A stretch of 64,000 nt of DNA, taken from contig JAJZFV010000044.1 of NCBI GenBank assembly GCA_021805205.1, forward strand, positions 1 to 64,000. Direction: 5' to 3'. The stretch is from Actinomycetes bacterium. Lineage in GTDB: Bacteria; Actinomycetota; Acidimicrobiia; Acidimicrobiales; Acidimicrobiaceae. The notes beneath the pieces are model-generated. The model did not search any database. It had not been told where the DNA came from and worked only from the letters and a program-made list of their open reading frames with translations. Numbering within the stretch: the stretch's first letter is position 1; every line of letters begins with the position of its first letter. Shown here piece after piece: positions 37,677 through 46,455 of this stretch. The position numbers and the translations under genes are program-made.

Positions 37677-38141
37677 TTACCTTTCTTGTCCCTCCGCTGC
37701 CTTTACGGCATCTAACAGGGCAGAAGTTGGCTTATAAGTTAGGCCAGCAGTGGTGCGATGGCAGTATGAAATCTTGCCTGTTCTGTCGACCACAAAGATG
37801 CTTCGGCGGTAGAAACCGAGGGGCCCGAGAACCTCGTAGGCTCTTGCGACCCCTTTGTCGGTATCACTTAGGAGAGGAAATTTAATATTGAGGCGCGAAG
37901 CAAAGTCTAGGTGGGTGTCGGGGTCTTGGGGGGAAATCCCCCAAACCACTGCGCCTAAAGAATTGAACTCATCCATACCGTCAGAGTAGGCACGCAACTG
38001 CAGCGAGCATACTGGAGAGTGATCCTCTGGATAAAATGCCAATATAATGGGGCGACCAATAAAGTCGCTCAATCTATATGGCCCTTCAGGTGAGCCTTTG
38101 AGTTCGAATGGCGGTGCGATATCACCGACGCCAAGTGCCAC
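37677..38141 (-). CDS. Peroxiredoxin of the Bcp/AhpC-TSA family
   Basis: A 154-residue thioredoxin-fold peroxidase that reduces peroxides. The peroxidatic Cys45 sits in YPEDHSPVCS, where Ser replaces the usual Thr of the PxxT/SxxC motif. The close resolving Cys (five residues on) of E. coli Bcp is absent; the only other Cys is 127, so it is either 1-Cys or uses Cys127. Its GTG start overlaps the yebC TAG stop by one base (TAGTG). Being embedded between yebC and ruvC suggests shared expression with DNA repair genes. Confidence 0.9.
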   Translation of the reverse strand: MALGVGDIAPPFELKGSPEGPYRLSDFIGRPIILAFYPEDHSPVCSLQLRAYSDGMDEFNSLGAVVWGISPQDPDTHLDFASRLNIKFPLLSDTDKGVARAYEVLGPLGFYRRSIFVVDRTGKISYCHRTTAGLTYKPTSALLDAVKAAEGQER

Positions 38142-38890
38142 TAGGCCTCCACAAGCTCCAGAATCGAATCCGGTATGTCAAAGTTAGCGTAGACGTTTTG
38201 GACGTCATCGAGGTCTTCCAACGCATCGATCAACTTGAGTACCTTGCGTGCATCGTTCTCGTCATTGATTTCAATCGTTGCATTCGGAACCATCGATAGT
38301 TCGGCCGACTGAACCGGAAAACTCGCCGCCTCGATTGCGTCACGCACGTCACCTAGTAGTGTCGCGGGGCATAAGACTTGCCAGCTATCCCCTAAATCGA
38401 TCAAATCTTCAGCCCCAGCATCTGCAGCTGCGAGCATCAGATCATCTTCTGCGATCTTGCGATCTACCAGAAGAACGCCCTTTCTTTCGAACTGCCACGC
38501 AACGGCGCCGGGTTCGGCCATGGAGCCGCCGTTCTTTGAAAATGCGGTACGAACGTCTGGACCTGTTCTATTGCGATTATCGGTAAGGCATTCAACGATG
38601 ATGGCGATACCGCCAGCAGCGTAACCCTCATAGGCTACCGCTTCGTAACGAACACCTTCCAACTCACCAGTACCACGCTTAATTGCCCGCTCGATGGTAT
38701 CTAGTGGAACAGATGCATTTCGGGCCTTGGCGTACATAGTGCGAAGGGTCGCGTTGGACTCGATGTCTCCACCGCCCTCTCGCGCAGCAACCTCAACCTG
38801 TCGAATCAACTTCGCGAATAACTTACCGCGGGCCTTATCAGCGGCACCTTTTTTGTGCTTTATCGTTGCCCATTTAGAGTGACCAGACAT
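38141..38890 (-). CDS. yebC: YebC/PmpR-family protein
   Basis: A 249-residue YebC-family protein starting with the invariant MSGHSKWATIKHKK. It also has NASVPLDTIERAIKRG, YEGYAAGGIAIIVE and TDNRNRT. Family members were described as transcription regulators, and more recent work links them to translation of difficult peptide stretches. It lies 30 bases after pdxT and one base overlaps the next gene. The pdxST-yebC-ruvCAB order is the usual actinobacterial one. Confidence 0.96.
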   Translation of the reverse strand: MSGHSKWATIKHKKGAADKARGKLFAKLIRQVEVAAREGGGDIESNATLRTMYAKARNASVPLDTIERAIKRGTGELEGVRYEAVAYEGYAAGGIAIIVECLTDNRNRTGPDVRTAFSKNGGSMAEPGAVAWQFERKGVLLVDRKIAEDDLMLAAADAGAEDLIDLGDSWQVLCPATLLGDVRDAIEAASFPVQSAELSMVPNATIEINDENDARKVLKLIDALEDLDDVQNVYANFDIPDSILELVEA

Positions 38891-38920
38891 GGATTTACCC
38901 TACTTTAATCTGCCTAATTT

Positions 38921-39520
38921 TTAGAAACGTTCTATGAACAGTCTATGCAGACCGCTCTCACCTGTAACCTCTGGATGAAACGACGAGACCAAAGTCGGTC
39001 CTTGAGAGCAGACTACTGGGACACGGCGACTTCCGCCCTCCTTGAAGACGTAGTCGACATTCGCTAGATCCTCTACTCCATCGCCTATTCGAACCACCAC
39101 CGGCGCCCTGATAAAGGCGACGTCAATTGGATCGGTGATTCCCTTTACCTCAAGGCGTGTCTCGAACGATTCAACCTGACGGCCAAAACCATTCCGCTGC
39201 ACCGTTATATCAATTGCACCAAAGGCAATCTGATCTGACCTGCCGCCAAGTATCTCTTTCGAGAGAAGGATCATCCCGGCACAGGTTCCAAAGATCGGAC
39301 GGCCATCGGCAATGTATTGGCGTAGCGTCTGATCTAGCCCAGAGCTTTCAAGAAGCATAGAGATCGCAGTGGACTCGCCTCCAGGAATAACTAGATGGGT
39401 TACACCATCTAACTGAGCCGGAAGGCGAACCTCAACTGCTTCAACTCCTAGCCCTCGGAAAATATCTAGGTGCTCTTTAAAGTCACCTTGAAGTGCTAAA
39501 ACTCCAGCTTTGACCGAAAT
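38921..39520 (-). CDS. pdxT: PLP synthase glutaminase subunit PdxT, probable ATT start
   Basis: Hydrolyses glutamine and passes ammonia to PdxS. The reading frame has no ATG, GTG or TTG before 39358, which would remove 54 residues of the fold. In frame upstream the sequence encodes the conserved GVLALQGD and VIPGGESTAIS. Translation must therefore start further up. ATT 39520 gives 199 residues of normal length, with CGAGG nine bases upstream. CTG 39529 is the alternative but overlaps that binding site. The catalytic triad is Cys80 (FGTCAGM), His182 and Glu184 (FHPE). The start lies two bases after the pdxS stop. Confidence 0.9.
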   Translation of the reverse strand: MSVKAGVLALQGDFKEHLDIFRGLGVEAVEVRLPAQLDGVTHLVIPGGESTAISMLLESSGLDQTLRQYIADGRPIFGTCAGMILLSKEILGGRSDQIAFGAIDITVQRNGFGRQVESFETRLEVKGITDPIDVAFIRAPVVVRIGDGVEDLANVDYVFKEGGSRRVPVVCSQGPTLVSSFHPEVTGESGLHRLFIERF

Positions 39521-39522
39521 TG

Positions 39523-40410
39523 CTACCAGCCTCGCTCGGCAAGTCTTACATCAACTTCGTCCATGTTGATACCGACCATGGCAGGTCCAAGATTACGCGA
39601 CACCTTGGCAATGATTGCTGGATCACGGAAGTGGGTAGTCGCCTCAACGATAGCTCGCGCCCTCTTGCTTGGATCTCCCGACTTGAAGATACCCGAGCCA
39701 ACAAAGACTGCCTCAGCACCAAGTTGCATAACTAGAGCAGCGTCGGCGGGAGTAGCAATACCGCCAGCGCAAAAGAGAGGGACTGGAAGCTTGCCGGTCT
39801 CAGCAACCTTTTCTACTAGGTCGATTGGGGTACGAAGTTCTTTAGCCCAGCCGTAGAGTTCGGCGCTATCGGCTTGTGTTATCTTCTTGATGTCGCCCAA
39901 GATCGAGCGTAGGTGTCGAACTGCCTCGATGATGTTTCCGGTACCGGCCTCACCCTTAGAACGGATCATGGCAGCACCCTCGGAGATTCGCCTTAGCGCC
40001 TCACCCAAGTTGGTAGCACCACAGACAAAAGGAACGTTGAACTTCCACTTATCGATGTGATTGGCCTCATCGGCTGGAGTAAGAACTTCAGACTCATCGA
40101 TGTAGTCAACCGCTAGTGATTCCAAGATCTGTGCCTCTACAAAGTGTCCGATTCTCGCCTTTGCCATAACCGGAATGGAGACTGCGGCTTGGATCTCTTC
40201 GATCAAGACTGGATCGCTCATTCTAGCTACGCCGCCCTCGCGCCTGATGTCGGCGGGTACGCGCTCCAGGGCCATTACTGCTACAGCACCAGCATCTTCT
40301 GCCACTTTGGCCTGCTCGGCATTTACAACGTCCATTATGACGCCGCCTCGAAGCATCTCTGCAAGGCCGCTCTTGACTCTTAGTGTACCTTTATTCATCG
40401 ACTCACTCAT
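39523..40410 (-). CDS. pdxS: PLP synthase subunit PdxS
   Basis: Forms the (beta/alpha)8 dodecamer that makes pyridoxal 5'-phosphate from ribose 5-phosphate, glyceraldehyde 3-phosphate and ammonia from PdxT. It shows [23 protein letters not shown], the first catalytic Lys in VMAKARIGH and the second in [15 protein letters not shown] 40410 with GGAG six bases upstream is preferred over 40422; it gives 295 residues. It is the first gene of the pdxS-pdxT-yebC-bcp-ruvCAB run. Confidence 0.96.
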   Translation of the reverse strand: MSESMNKGTLRVKSGLAEMLRGGVIMDVVNAEQAKVAEDAGAVAVMALERVPADIRREGGVARMSDPVLIEEIQAAVSIPVMAKARIGHFVEAQILESLAVDYIDESEVLTPADEANHIDKWKFNVPFVCGATNLGEALRRISEGAAMIRSKGEAGTGNIIEAVRHLRSILGDIKKITQADSAELYGWAKELRTPIDLVEKVAETGKLPVPLFCAGGIATPADAALVMQLGAEAVFVGSGIFKSGDPSKRARAIVEATTHFRDPAIIAKVSRNLGPAMVGINMDEVDVRLAERGW

Positions 40411-40639
40411 AGGAGACTCCATTTTTCGACTTGCACCCTCTTAGCCAGATGAAGACCATCTCATTAGGACTAGGTGCAAGAGGTTTGTGACCTCTAGCCT
40501 ACCACCGATCGTGCCGATATTAGACGAGACTTATCCCACCACCGGCGTAAAAATCACCAAGGATTTGACAAATATCAAAAAATGTTTTATCGAGAATACC
40601 AACCCCTAGACGGCGTACCAAGGTGTGAGAAAAGAATCG

Positions 40640-40656
40640 ATCTGTCTTCGACAGAT
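40640..40656 (-). terminator. Possible terminator after the DUF3048 gene
   Basis: ATCTGTC and GACAGAT form a 7-bp stem with a three-base loop, 12 bases past the stop. A T-rich stretch (TTCTTTTCTC) follows on the minus strand. Confidence 0.5.
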
Positions 40657-40667
40657 GACGTCTACCT

Positions 40668-41723
40668 TCAGTTATTTGTCACTTGGGTTCCGATTGGAGC
40701 GAAGACAACAAATGTACGCCCTGGTCGAAGTTTCAAAGGCTGACCAGTACTGTATGAGTAAGTAGTCGGCTGTGAGTCAGAGGACTTTGACCAACTAATT
40801 GGGGCATAGCTACCGCCCATGAGGACTTCTCCGTTGCCAGTACCCAAAATGTTTGCCTCTGGAACCGGATTGCCAGCCGGATCGACGTATTGAGTATTTA
40901 CGTAACTCACGAATTCAATGATCACATTGGTGGTCGAAAGTGGTGCTCCAGTGGTATCGACGATTGCTTGGCCGCCTATGGACTTAGTGTATTGCCCAGT
41001 CGATCTATGGTAAGTCCAAAGATCGTCCGCCGCCGCGGAGATATAGACTTCGGTCGACGATGAAGATTTAGCAATCGACGAAGGAATTGTCTGGTGCGCA
41101 CTTCCAAATTGAAATAGCGGGTGTGCAGGCTGAACCGAGGTATTTACCGATGAATACAACTTCTGAGTAGTCGAAAAGAGATTATGGGGCGAGGGCCTCG
41201 AGTAGTCTCTGGTATAGTCTCCACCTGCCGCGAATGCGCCTACGTCGATGACACCGGTATTTCGAACCGCCGATACAAACGCTGGAATTCCCCCAGAATA
41301 GGCGATCAAACCGCCAGTTTGGGCCGCAAGTGCAACGTCGGTACCGCGCACCGAGCGAATCGGTCCTACCAGCGGAGCATTGTTACTCTGAAATACAGCC
41401 ATGTATCGAGTTATGCCACCTTCGACCATCTCTTCGTAGACAACATCGGCTTGATTGATACCAGCTTGTGGCCAAGCCTGAGGGGCGTTGTCGATCTTTA
41501 CCATCAACGCAGGTCGATTGATATTGGCGGCATTTGCGGCGGTTACAGGCAACCCTGTAAGAGGAAATGTTTGAGTGGACACCGTAGAGGTAGTGGAAGC
41601 ACTCGTTGCCGCAGTAGTCGAGGTGGCGGTTGTTGTTCCAGAACTCGACGAACCACAACTAGCCGCAACAAGACCGAATCCAAACGCAACCATGATAAAG
41701 CCGCTTTTCCCCAAACGCCTCAC
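40668..41723 (-). CDS. DUF3048 lipoprotein (YerB-like)
   Basis: A 351-residue lipoprotein: short basic start, hydrophobic helix and lipobox LVAASC with Cys23, then a Ser/Thr linker of ~30 residues. The DUF3048 body starts near residue 55 (PLTGLPV, RPALMVKIDNA) and contains VVYEEMVEGGITRYMAVF and GPIRSVRGTD. Function is unknown; family members are cell-surface proteins of Gram-positive bacteria. It is the last gene of the run pgsA-patA-pimA-(M48-like)-DUF3048, 46 bases after the M48-like gene, which hints at an envelope role. Confidence 0.88.
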   Translation of the reverse strand: MRRLGKSGFIMVAFGFGLVAASCGSSSSGTTTATSTTAATSASTTSTVSTQTFPLTGLPVTAANAANINRPALMVKIDNAPQAWPQAGINQADVVYEEMVEGGITRYMAVFQSNNAPLVGPIRSVRGTDVALAAQTGGLIAYSGGIPAFVSAVRNTGVIDVGAFAAGGDYTRDYSRPSPHNLFSTTQKLYSSVNTSVQPAHPLFQFGSAHQTIPSSIAKSSSSTEVYISAAADDLWTYHRSTGQYTKSIGGQAIVDTTGAPLSTTNVIIEFVSYVNTQYVDPAGNPVPEANILGTGNGEVLMGGSYAPISWSKSSDSQPTTYSYSTGQPLKLRPGRTFVVFAPIGTQVTNN

Positions 41724-41769
41724 TAGTAACCAACTTCCCTTGAAGATTTAATCATATCTTCGACAGATA

Positions 41770-42582
41770 TTAGAACTTCCTTAACTCAACCGTGCGCTCA
41801 TCTACGCTGACATCGGCAAAGTTTGGTACTAGGTAATACTCTGAAAAGACGCTACTTGGCAGATTTGCATCTGATAGGGAGCTTTGGTTGGCCACCTTTT
41901 CTAAAAGATCGACCATCGCTGGTGGGAAACGAGTCACGGTAATAGCTCCTATGTCACGCGCCAAATCACGACCTAGCATCTCTTCACTAAAGGTCTGAGG
42001 AATTGCACTCTTGATGAATCGCCCTACCAGCCTTCGGTAGCTTCGAAAACGGGCTTCTATCTGCACTTGTCCGGAGCGGATTCGCACCAACTCCCTGGCA
42101 ACTAATGCCTCGAGCTCCATACGAGTTAGGAGAGTGACTGCACCACGAGTTAGGACAAATATAGGTTGCCTCTTTGGACCAATTATTGAAATTGCATTGA
42201 TGCTCGAGGTATCAACCATCGAAACTTGAGGCCGTTCCAATCCGATAGATGCCGAGATCCCCTCTACCAACGAATTTATACGCGGCTGTTTCTCTGGGAC
42301 GATTTCAACCAGGGAAAAAGCCCCTGACTCGTCGCCACCGCTTTGGCCGTAGGTTGCTCCTCCGAATAATAACGATGCACCAAATATCAAAATACCTATA
42401 ACCAATCCAACATTGTCAGGAACCCCCAACAGGGTAACAAGGGACGCGATAATCAAAGCAGCAAATGCCCCAAATAGAGAGAATGCAATCATAAACTTTG
42501 ACAACACTTCAAAGGTTCCAGCCTTGGGATCAAAGCTTTTGACTCCACCCCAGTACCGAAATACACTATGGCGCGTACTCAT
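41770..42582 (-). CDS. M48-like membrane protein with a lost zinc site
   Basis: A 270-residue protein with two hydrophobic helices (~28-50 and ~57-78) followed by an M48 (HtpX/Ste24-like) peptidase fold: SINAISIIG, IFVLTRGAVTLLTRMELEALVARE, then RDIGAITVTRFPPAMVDLL. The M48 zinc motif HExxH is RELVR at residues 163-167, so both histidines are arginine. The third-ligand region is also altered. It is therefore most likely a catalytically dead homologue, acting perhaps as a chaperone or adaptor (inference). The frame is intact and it lies 15 bases after pimA, so it is not a pseudogene by decay. Confidence 0.75.
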   Translation of the reverse strand: MSTRHSVFRYWGGVKSFDPKAGTFEVLSKFMIAFSLFGAFAALIIASLVTLLGVPDNVGLVIGILIFGASLLFGGATYGQSGGDESGAFSLVEIVPEKQPRINSLVEGISASIGLERPQVSMVDTSSINAISIIGPKRQPIFVLTRGAVTLLTRMELEALVARELVRIRSGQVQIEARFRSYRRLVGRFIKSAIPQTFSEEMLGRDLARDIGAITVTRFPPAMVDLLEKVANQSSLSDANLPSSVFSEYYLVPNFADVSVDERTVELRKF

Positions 42583-42597
42583 CTACCACATCTACTT

Positions 42598-43701
42598 CTA
42601 ATTATCCGCCTTCGTCGCCTCTTCGAATGCAAGGATATAGCGACGGGCAATCTCCTCAATAGAAAACTCGCTCGCACGCTTTTGACCAGCATTTACAAGC
42701 TCTTCTACCAGACTAGTGTCGGTTAGACCAGTCTCAATCGCCTCTGCAAGTCTCAGGGAATCTCCCGGTGGCACCAGGATCGCCTCCTTGCGATCCCGAG
42801 CGACATCGCGATATCCATCTATGTCAGAAGCTACCACAAGGGTAGAGGCCGCCATGGCTTCAAGCAGAACCACTCCAAAACTCTCTCCAAATAGGCTTGG
42901 AGCCACGTAGATATCGGCCGCCCTCATGCGAGAGGCCGCCTCTGCGTCACTGATACGACCTAGCCACTCGACGTTTTCCAGGTTCGCATACTTGCCCTGA
43001 AGGTCAGCACTCTCAGGGCCGTCACCTGCGATCCAAAAATTGATCGATGGATCACACTTTGGAACCGCCCGCAATAGCACCTCTAACCCCTTGCGCGATT
43101 CATGTCTACCCAGAAATAGAACTGTTGGAGCCTCTTTTGGCCAAATCGGCCCTTCGGCGAAGCGCTTCAAATCCACACCGTTTCCAAGGATCTCGTAGCT
43201 TCCTCCGGCTACAGCAGTTGCCGTCTTTGCCGCTTCAGGTGATACCGCAAAACGTCGGAAGATCTTGGATGTGAGTGGCCTTATTACCCTTCCAAAGAGG
43301 CGATAGACGTTTGATACGCCTTGGCGATGAAATGTAGCCACTATCGGAGCCCGAGCCGCAATCAAGGTAACTAGAGATGGACCGGGCGCAAGTGGCTCGT
43401 GAAGATGAATTACGTCGTAGTCATTCTCGCGCAGATGCCTGAAGAGGCGAAACAAAGTCTTGGGACGAAGACCGGTAGGAGCTATAGAGCCATTTGCCCG
43501 AAGTCGAAGAGAGGGGCCGAGGCAGACCATTTGATACGGGGGAACTAGGTCGTCACATGGTGCATAGAGGTCGACCGTTACACCACTCGCCCTCATTGCA
43601 ATCGTAAGAGCTACAACTTGGCTCTGAACACCGCCGGGGAATCCGAGGCTATAGGGACAAACGACTGCAACTTTCACACTGATGATGATAGGAGCAGCCA
43701 T
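42598..43701 (-). CDS. pimA: Phosphatidylinositol mannosyltransferase PimA-like
   Basis: A GT4 (GT-B) glycosyltransferase that adds the first mannose of phosphatidylinositol mannosides from GDP-mannose. It has CPYSLGFPGGVQSQV near the N-terminus, HLHEPLAPG, the nucleotide-sugar site FLGRHESRKGL and the E-x7-E motif in GESFGVVLLEAMA. The frame opens at 43764, but ATG 43701 has GAGG six bases upstream. It then overlaps no more than a few codons of leader beyond patA (stop 43728). The order pgsA-patA-pimA is the same as in mycobacteria, which supports the assignment. Confidence 0.9.
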   Translation of the reverse strand: MAAPIIISVKVAVVCPYSLGFPGGVQSQVVALTIAMRASGVTVDLYAPCDDLVPPYQMVCLGPSLRLRANGSIAPTGLRPKTLFRLFRHLRENDYDVIHLHEPLAPGPSLVTLIAARAPIVATFHRQGVSNVYRLFGRVIRPLTSKIFRRFAVSPEAAKTATAVAGGSYEILGNGVDLKRFAEGPIWPKEAPTVLFLGRHESRKGLEVLLRAVPKCDPSINFWIAGDGPESADLQGKYANLENVEWLGRISDAEAASRMRAADIYVAPSLFGESFGVVLLEAMAASTLVVASDIDGYRDVARDRKEAILVPPGDSLRLAEAIETGLTDTSLVEELVNAGQKRASEFSIEEIARRYILAFEEATKADN

Positions 43702-43727
43702 TTTAGCCTCAGGCAGTATTTCAGATT

Positions 43728-44621
43728 TTACGACTCTTCGAAATAGGGTGAAAAGACATGCCACTGCGAGGGAGAGCGTCGAATTACATCTTCAAAGTAG
43801 TTCGCAATTCGCTGCGAGAGGATGTGAGCATCGCGCTTGAATGAACCTCGCCTTTCAAGATTCAAAAGTGGTCCAACATCGATGTGGAACCTCCCATTGG
43901 GAAGAGATATAACATTCATTGGAAGCAGTGGTGCACCGGTTCGAAGTGCTAAAAATGCAGCCCCTAGCGGAAATTTAACTCTAGTATTGAAGAAGTTCAC
44001 TTCCACGGTCGTAGCCTCAAGAGATCTATCTGCGATAATAACCAAAAGCTCATTACGCTCCAGAGAACTTACCATCTTCGGAAAGGGATTATCGTCGTGC
44101 GCGATGGTCTTAGCGCCAAAGTTCTTCCTCAGGTCATTGAAAAATTGGTAGACCGATTCGGATGAGAGGTGCTCAACTACCGCTGTAGCAGCGATTTTAT
44201 TAGTCTTGAAGAAGGCAGCACCATAGTCCCAATTACCGATGTGGGGCGATATTACAATCGCACCCTTGCCTTTGGCGAGGGCCTCATACATTCGCTCTTT
44301 ACCCGAGATTGTTCCTAACTCAGTAACCTCATCAGCCTCCATCGAGGCAAATTTGAAGGTAGAAAAGTAGTACATTGCATACGAGGCAAAGGAATTTCTG
44401 ACGGCTCTATTTAGCTTATGGGGGTCGTCGCCGACGATTTTTTTCAGATTTGCTTCAACTGTAGCTCTGGCACCTTTAGCAAAGAAACTTGCAGAAACTC
44501 CCATAAAACGCGCGAGCTTTACTCCAAAGTCATATGGCAGAAATTTAGCTACCTTTACAGATAATCTGAATAGTTTCGCGACCAGATCATCACGACTGAT
44601 ATTCAAGGCGGTACTTAGCAT
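43728..44621 (-). CDS. patA: Phosphatidylinositol mannoside acyltransferase PatA-like
   Basis: A 297-residue membrane-associated acyltransferase of the LpxL/HtrB family. The catalytic H-x4-D motif is in SPHIGNWDYGA. Other family blocks are IADRS, RVKFPLGAAFLALRTGAPLLP and QWHVFSPYF near the C-terminus. In mycobacteria the gene between pgsA and pimA acylates the mannose of PIM1/PIM2. The same position here supports that role. It is 107 bases after pgsA. Confidence 0.88.
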   Translation of the reverse strand: MLSTALNISRDDLVAKLFRLSVKVAKFLPYDFGVKLARFMGVSASFFAKGARATVEANLKKIVGDDPHKLNRAVRNSFASYAMYYFSTFKFASMEADEVTELGTISGKERMYEALAKGKGAIVISPHIGNWDYGAAFFKTNKIAATAVVEHLSSESVYQFFNDLRKNFGAKTIAHDDNPFPKMVSSLERNELLVIIADRSLEATTVEVNFFNTRVKFPLGAAFLALRTGAPLLPMNVISLPNGRFHIDVGPLLNLERRGSFKRDAHILSQRIANYFEDVIRRSPSQWHVFSPYFEES

Positions 44622-44728
44622 TCAATCCAACCTAGTGGAATTAGATATCCGAAGGGTTGATATTGATTTGCTCGACGACGGCGCAGTCCCATAGAGTCGC
44701 TAACACCTTTACAATCGAGACGAAAGGA

Positions 44729-45490
44729 CTAACCTTTTTTGGCTCGACTGGTTCTACGATGCAAGGAACGGCGTTCGCTGCGGCGATCCATAAAAGCGGA
44801 GAGATCGAAACCCTTTTCGGAACGGAACTTCTCTCTAAAGGTAACACTAAAAGGCGGATTATTCGAAACTCTAGTGCGGCGAGAGGCTCGCTTAGCCCTT
44901 AGGTTATCTCGATCCGTAGCCTGCCTCCATACCTTTACAAAGCGCTGAACAACCGTAACCATTGAGAGCACAAGTACCAACCAAAGAACCGGAGTTAGGA
45001 TCGGATAGATCAAGATACCCAATGCCAGAAGAACGACTCTCTCCGCCCTCTCCATTAGCCCACCCTTAGCATTGAATCCAAGAGACTCCGCCTTGGCCCT
45101 CTGGTAGCTGATTATCGAGGCAGCACCGTAGATTCCAAAGGGAATCATGGCGTCATAGGGGTGGTGAACTGAAATATAGTGAACTGCTAATCCCAACGCA
45201 ATCATCAGATCACTAAAACGATCCGATACCGAGTCAAAGAATGCACCTCGAGCAGACGAGGTTCCAAGGGCTTTTGCCACTGGACCATCTAAAAGATCAG
45301 GAAGAGCAGATAGAAGTAGCGCCAAGAAGGCGAGCGGGAATAGAGAAAGAGCGAGAAAGGCTGCTGCTACAACCGACATCACGAGGCCTGCAGCAGTTAG
45401 CGTGTCCGCAGTTATGCCAACTTTGGAGAGAAAATTTCCGATGGGAGCAGTTCGCTTGTCGACCTGGCCCCTTAAATTTCCATCGAACAT
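44729..45490 (-). CDS. pgsA: Phosphatidylinositol phosphate synthase (CDP-alcohol phosphotransferase)
   Basis: A 253-residue integral membrane enzyme. The CDP-alcohol motif is complete: Asp65, Asp68, Gly69, Ala72, Lys73, Gly82, Asp86 and Asp90 (Lys instead of the common Arg at 73). Several hydrophobic helices span residues 30-185, and the C-terminal ~65 residues are strongly basic and longer than usual. Position upstream of patA and pimA indicates inositol-phosphate as the acceptor rather than glycerol-phosphate (inference from mycobacterial order). It lies 125 bases after the ECF S-component gene. Confidence 0.88.
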   Translation of the reverse strand: MFDGNLRGQVDKRTAPIGNFLSKVGITADTLTAAGLVMSVVAAAFLALSLFPLAFLALLLSALPDLLDGPVAKALGTSSARGAFFDSVSDRFSDLMIALGLAVHYISVHHPYDAMIPFGIYGAASIISYQRAKAESLGFNAKGGLMERAERVVLLALGILIYPILTPVLWLVLVLSMVTVVQRFVKVWRQATDRDNLRAKRASRRTRVSNNPPFSVTFREKFRSEKGFDLSAFMDRRSERRSLHRRTSRAKKG

Positions 45491-45615
45491 TTAGAGTAGA
45501 ACCCTTTGATTGCACGTACTTAGTACGCCTTACGCGATAATTCTAGATGGTTTTGGTGGTGTGGTCGACTCCAAAGCTCCAACGATCACCGTATTTGGAC
45601 TAAATGCAACAAAAG

Positions 45616-46455
45616 TCACCTGACAGAAATGTTACCTTTAGCTGCAACTCGCCTAAGGGCCCTCATAAGTGCGGGGCCCGCAAAGATAATCAAGAAGAAC
45701 GTGAGAACTGCACGAGGAACGTCAAATGTAAGCGAGGTTGAAAGGTCAAAGATCACAAAGTGCGACAGATTAGTTGCAATCGAAGCTCCTTGTACGAAGG
45801 AGATCGAGGTTAAAGCTCCACTAGCAAAAGGCCAAAACCAAAGGTTCATTATGGCGCCGTAAAAGAGAGCTGCTACTACCCCGTATACCGCAAGAAGGAT
45901 CGTCTCCATCTTCGAACCAAGCTTGACACCCCTAACTGGAACCACCGAGGTAAACAGCCCTACCCACCCGGCCGCAATCATTTGAAATGGAAGCCAGGGT
46001 CCTATTCCGCCAGTGATAAGTGCGCTTGTCGCCATTCCAATGGTACCGAGAAGAAATCCAAAACTTCCCCCGAATACCCTGGCTGCAACTATCAACACGA
46101 ACCACATCGGCTCGAGCCCCTCTACTCCCGGCGATGGCAGCCTAAGTGCGGCCATAGTTGCAGCAAGTATCGCTAGAACAGCGAGCATCTTGACGTCAAG
46201 ACGCTTTGAAGCCACCTCAGAGATCGCCAAACCAACTAGCAGCGGTGCAAGAATGATAAAGATCCAAGGCGCATCTAATGAGTGGGCGGAATTCACACTC
46301 CCAGATGCCTTTATGAAAAATGGCCAGAAAAAAGCTACGACTCCCACTGCACTCAAAGCTATTAGGGAGAGGTGAGACTCAATCAAGTTCGGCTTTCTTG
46401 TTCTCGAGCGATGCAAGGGAGGTAAATCACTAACTAAATCATTTATCTTGGTCAA
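45616..46455 (-). CDS. ECF transporter substrate-binding S component (probable B12)
   Basis: A 279-residue protein with about six membrane helices and the AAR...GGSFGFLLGTIGMATSALITGG stretch, shaped like S components of the energy-coupling factor family. Residue motifs do not fix the substrate. The operon has a cobalamin riboswitch and two proteins resembling the intrinsic factor/transcobalamin domains, so cobalamin or a precursor is the likely cargo (inference). The start overlaps the ATPase stop by 4 bases, which indicates coupled translation. It is the last gene of the operon. Confidence 0.8.
   Translation of the reverse strand: MTKINDLVSDLPPLHRSRTRKPNLIESHLSLIALSAVGVVAFFWPFFIKASGSVNSAHSLDAPWIFIILAPLLVGLAISEVASKRLDVKMLAVLAILAATMAALRLPSPGVEGLEPMWFVLIVAARVFGGSFGFLLGTIGMATSALITGGIGPWLPFQMIAAGWVGLFTSVVPVRGVKLGSKMETILLAVYGVVAALFYGAIMNLWFWPFASGALTSISFVQGASIATNLSHFVIFDLSTSLTFDVPRAVLTFFLIIFAGPALMRALRRVAAKGNISVR

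Noticed and set aside
40668-41723. Reading the DUF3048 protein as an LytR/murein hydrolase
   Set aside because: No catalytic motif of those families is visible. The sequence matches DUF3048 only.
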